From NCBI GenBank assembly GCA_016302925.1, contig JAEDMR010000029.1, positions 1-14,544 on the forward strand: 14,544 nt of DNA, in the 5' to 3' direction. This stretch comes from Bacillota bacterium. Lineage in GTDB: Bacteria; Bacillota; Clostridia; Peptostreptococcales; Anaerovoracaceae. Shown one piece after another: positions 13,602 to 14,544 of the stretch (the stretch's first letter is position 1; every line of letters begins with the position of its first letter). The notes under the pieces were generated by a model, which was not told the origin of the DNA, searched no databases, and saw only the letters and a list, made by a program, of their open reading frames with translations. The translations under genes and the position numbers were made by a program.

Positions 13602-13649
13602 ACTGTGCATAACACATTTTTACACCAACATGCTATACTAATGCACAGT
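13602..13649. promoter_or_regulatory. Perfect 9-bp inverted repeat in the divergent kinase 3 / regulator promoter region (candidate operator)
   Basis: ACTGTGCAT (13602-13610) and ATGCACAGT (13641-13649) are exact inverted copies, 30 bases apart, centred in the gap between the two start codons. The right arm ends on the first base of a TATAAT box (13649-13654) reading toward the XRE-like gene; the left arm lies just before the kinase 3 start. This is a good candidate binding site for the adjacent regulator. Confidence 0.6.
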
Positions 13650-13654
13650 ATAAT
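13649..13654 (+). promoter_or_regulatory. -10 box of the XRE-like regulator gene
   Basis: TATAAT 26 bases before the start codon. No good -35 box stands 17 bases upstream (CAACAT-like), which would fit a promoter whose strength depends on a bound protein, or a weak one. Confidence 0.5.
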
Positions 13655-13680
13655 TTTATTGTACCACAAAGGAGCCAAAC

Positions 13681-14106
13681 ATGCCAAAGAAAAGCACCAC
13701 AAATCTGGAAAACGAACTGAAAAACTGTGATTCACTCGATAACTTTCTGAAAGAAAACAGCAGTGAACTTTCCATAGATCCTCTCACATCCCATCTGCAG
13801 TCGCTCATCACTTCCCGCGGCATGACGAAAACGGATGTGGTGAAAGCCTGCAATCTGAACGAAGTTTACGCCTATCAGATCCTTTCCGGAGCACGTCGTC
13901 CGTCCCGTGACAAGCTGCTCTGCCTGTGCTTCGCTATGAAGGCTACTATGGAAGAAACCCAGTTTCTCCTGCGGGAGGGCCGTTTCCCGCCGCTTTACGT
14001 ACGGGATCCGCGGGACAGCATCATCCTGTATGCTCTGGCCCACGGCTATACGATCCTTCAGCTCAACAGCGATCTGTATGATCACGGCCAGCCGCTGCTG
14101 GAATAG
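13681..14106 (+). CDS. XRE-like helix-turn-helix protein linked to the kinase cluster
   Basis: A 141-residue cytoplasmic protein. An acidic/polar N-terminal part (about 1-35) is followed by a helix-turn-helix of the Cro/C1 type: LQSLITSRGMTKTDVVKACN (about 39-58), then LNEVYAYQILSGARRPSRDKLLCLCFAM (59-86, recognition helix and after). A C-terminal part has EETQFLLREGRFPPLYVRDPRDSIILYALAHG (91-122). I recognise this layout (YxYQIxSGxRxPSRDKLL...LYxRDxRDSIIxxAL) from clostridial HTH proteins often found beside Ser/Thr kinases. It may bind DNA, or act as a kinase partner or substrate. The ribosome site AAAGGAG is strong and seven bases from the ATG. It is divergent from kinase 3 across an inverted repeat and ends before a strong terminator. 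Confidence 0.9.
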   Translation: MPKKSTTNLENELKNCDSLDNFLKENSSELSIDPLTSHLQSLITSRGMTKTDVVKACNLNEVYAYQILSGARRPSRDKLLCLCFAMKATMEETQFLLREGRFPPLYVRDPRDSIILYALAHGYTILQLNSDLYDHGQPLLE

Positions 14107-14134
14107 GCGCAGTGACCCGCACAGCCGGTTCACC

Positions 14135-14173
14135 TCAGCAGGGCGCATCAGCAGGGCGCATCAGCAGGGCGCA
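14135..14173. repeat. Three perfect 13-bp tandem repeats downstream of the XRE-like gene
   Basis: TCAGCAGGGCGCA at 14135, 14148 and 14161, followed by a degenerate partial copy. It lies between the stop codon and the terminator; unit length is not a multiple of three, in keeping with a non-coding place. Confidence 0.95.
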
Positions 14174-14201
14174 CCGGCAGGGATCGAAACGACATAAAAC
14201 A

Positions 14202-14252
14202 GGGTATCGTCTTCACAGCTGTTTTCGGTTGTGAATGCGATACCCTTTTTTT
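14202..14252 (+). terminator. Strong intrinsic terminator after the XRE-like gene, probably bidirectional
   Basis: GGGTATCG (14202-14209) pairs with CGATACCC (14238-14245), and inside a two-base internal loop TTCACA (14212-14217) pairs with TGTGAA (14230-14235); T7 follows (14246-14252). On the minus strand the stem is followed by TGTTTTATG, so it may also end the gene coming from the right. Confidence 0.93.
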
Positions 14253-14281
14253 ATGAAACACACTTTGCGGTTTGGACGATT

Positions 14282-14544
14282 CTATTTTACCGGTTTATAG
14301 AACCACTGCGATACGGTTTCATTTCTCTTTGTGTACTGATCTTTATAGGTGACCTGGATTACCGTCGGCGCATAAAGGTCTGTCTGCACCTGATAATTAA
14401 AGTCTTTGTTTCCGTTATAGTCTGTATTCTCGTATTCATAAAGATATTTATATGGCTGCTTGCCGTATTTCACAGTACCGTTATTTTTTACCGTCTTATA
14501 TACAAAATCCGTATTTCCATGCGTAGAGTATTCATCTTCTGTTT
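14282..14544 (-). CDS. C-terminal part of an unknown Tyr/Asn-rich protein (cut by right window edge)
   Basis: The frame is open from the window edge to TAG at 14282-14284 and shows the last 86 residues. They include 13 Tyr and many Asn, Thr, Lys and Asp, with alternating polar/aromatic runs such as YKYLYEYENTDYNGNKDFNY and VIQVTYKDQYTKRNE that suggest beta strands. This would suit a secreted or surface protein, but no family is recognised. The DNA is clearly more AT-rich than the kinase genes next to it, hinting at different ancestry. It is convergent with the XRE-like gene across the terminator. Confidence 0.7.
   Translation of the reverse strand, partial: TEDEYSTHGNTDFVYKTVKNNGTVKYGKQPYKYLYEYENTDYNGNKDFNYQVQTDLYAPTVIQVTYKDQYTKRNETVSQWFYKPVK

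Noticed and set aside
1..14544. tRNA, rRNA, insertion sequences, integrase or attachment sites
   Set aside because: No transposase or integrase motifs, no terminal inverted repeats with target duplications, and no tRNA-like cloverleaf were seen.

Overview
The window most likely comes from an anaerobic, moderately GC-rich Gram-positive of the class Clostridia. The signs are a rubredoxin-first ('reverse') rubrerythrin, an ECF-type S component, a PepV/Sapep dipeptidase, a lipoprotein solute-binding protein, strong GGAGG-type ribosome sites, and soluble-N-lobe Ser/Thr kinases next to a Clostridia-type XRE-like regulator. Family or genus cannot be fixed from the sequence.

Left half (1-5617, all minus strand) is ordinary chromosome. 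Reading downstream, it holds an orphan lipoprotein solute-binding protein, a small NifU-type Fe-S protein, and a tight run pepV - ECF S component (RibU-like) - tsaE - tsaB - rimI. The last three overlap or nearly abut; they supply the partners of TsaD for tRNA t6A synthesis plus the ribosomal S18 acetyltransferase. rimI is cut by the left edge, and tsaD, if present, would lie beyond it.

Middle (5618-7083): a divergent promoter region feeds the lipoprotein gene (minus) and reverse rubrerythrin (plus). Rubrerythrin ends in a textbook terminator. After it comes about 650 bases without a convincing intact gene, holding a 6 x 9-bp repeat and what looks like a decayed surface-protein fragment.

Right half (7084-14106) is the accessory-looking part. 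Three paralogous membrane-anchored Hanks-type kinases lie on the minus strand. Their kinase domains are closely related and share the same altered catalytic motifs: Arg at the usual beta-3 Lys, HRDxKPEH, and DLD in place of DFG. Their C-terminal, presumably extracytoplasmic, halves are unrelated or strongly diverged. Kinases 2 and 3 form a two-gene unit read divergently from an XRE-like regulator, and the shared 84-103 bp gap holds a perfect 9-bp inverted repeat touching a TATAAT box. Between kinases 1 and 2, on the opposite strand, lie a possible 31-codon small ORF and a receiver domain truncated to 71 residues. The most plausible 'system' here is a sensor-kinase cluster with a diversified input module and its own regulator. 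Its function cannot be read from sequence.

The right edge (14282-14544) holds the C-terminus of an AT-rich, Tyr-rich unknown protein, separated from the regulator by a strong, probably bidirectional terminator.
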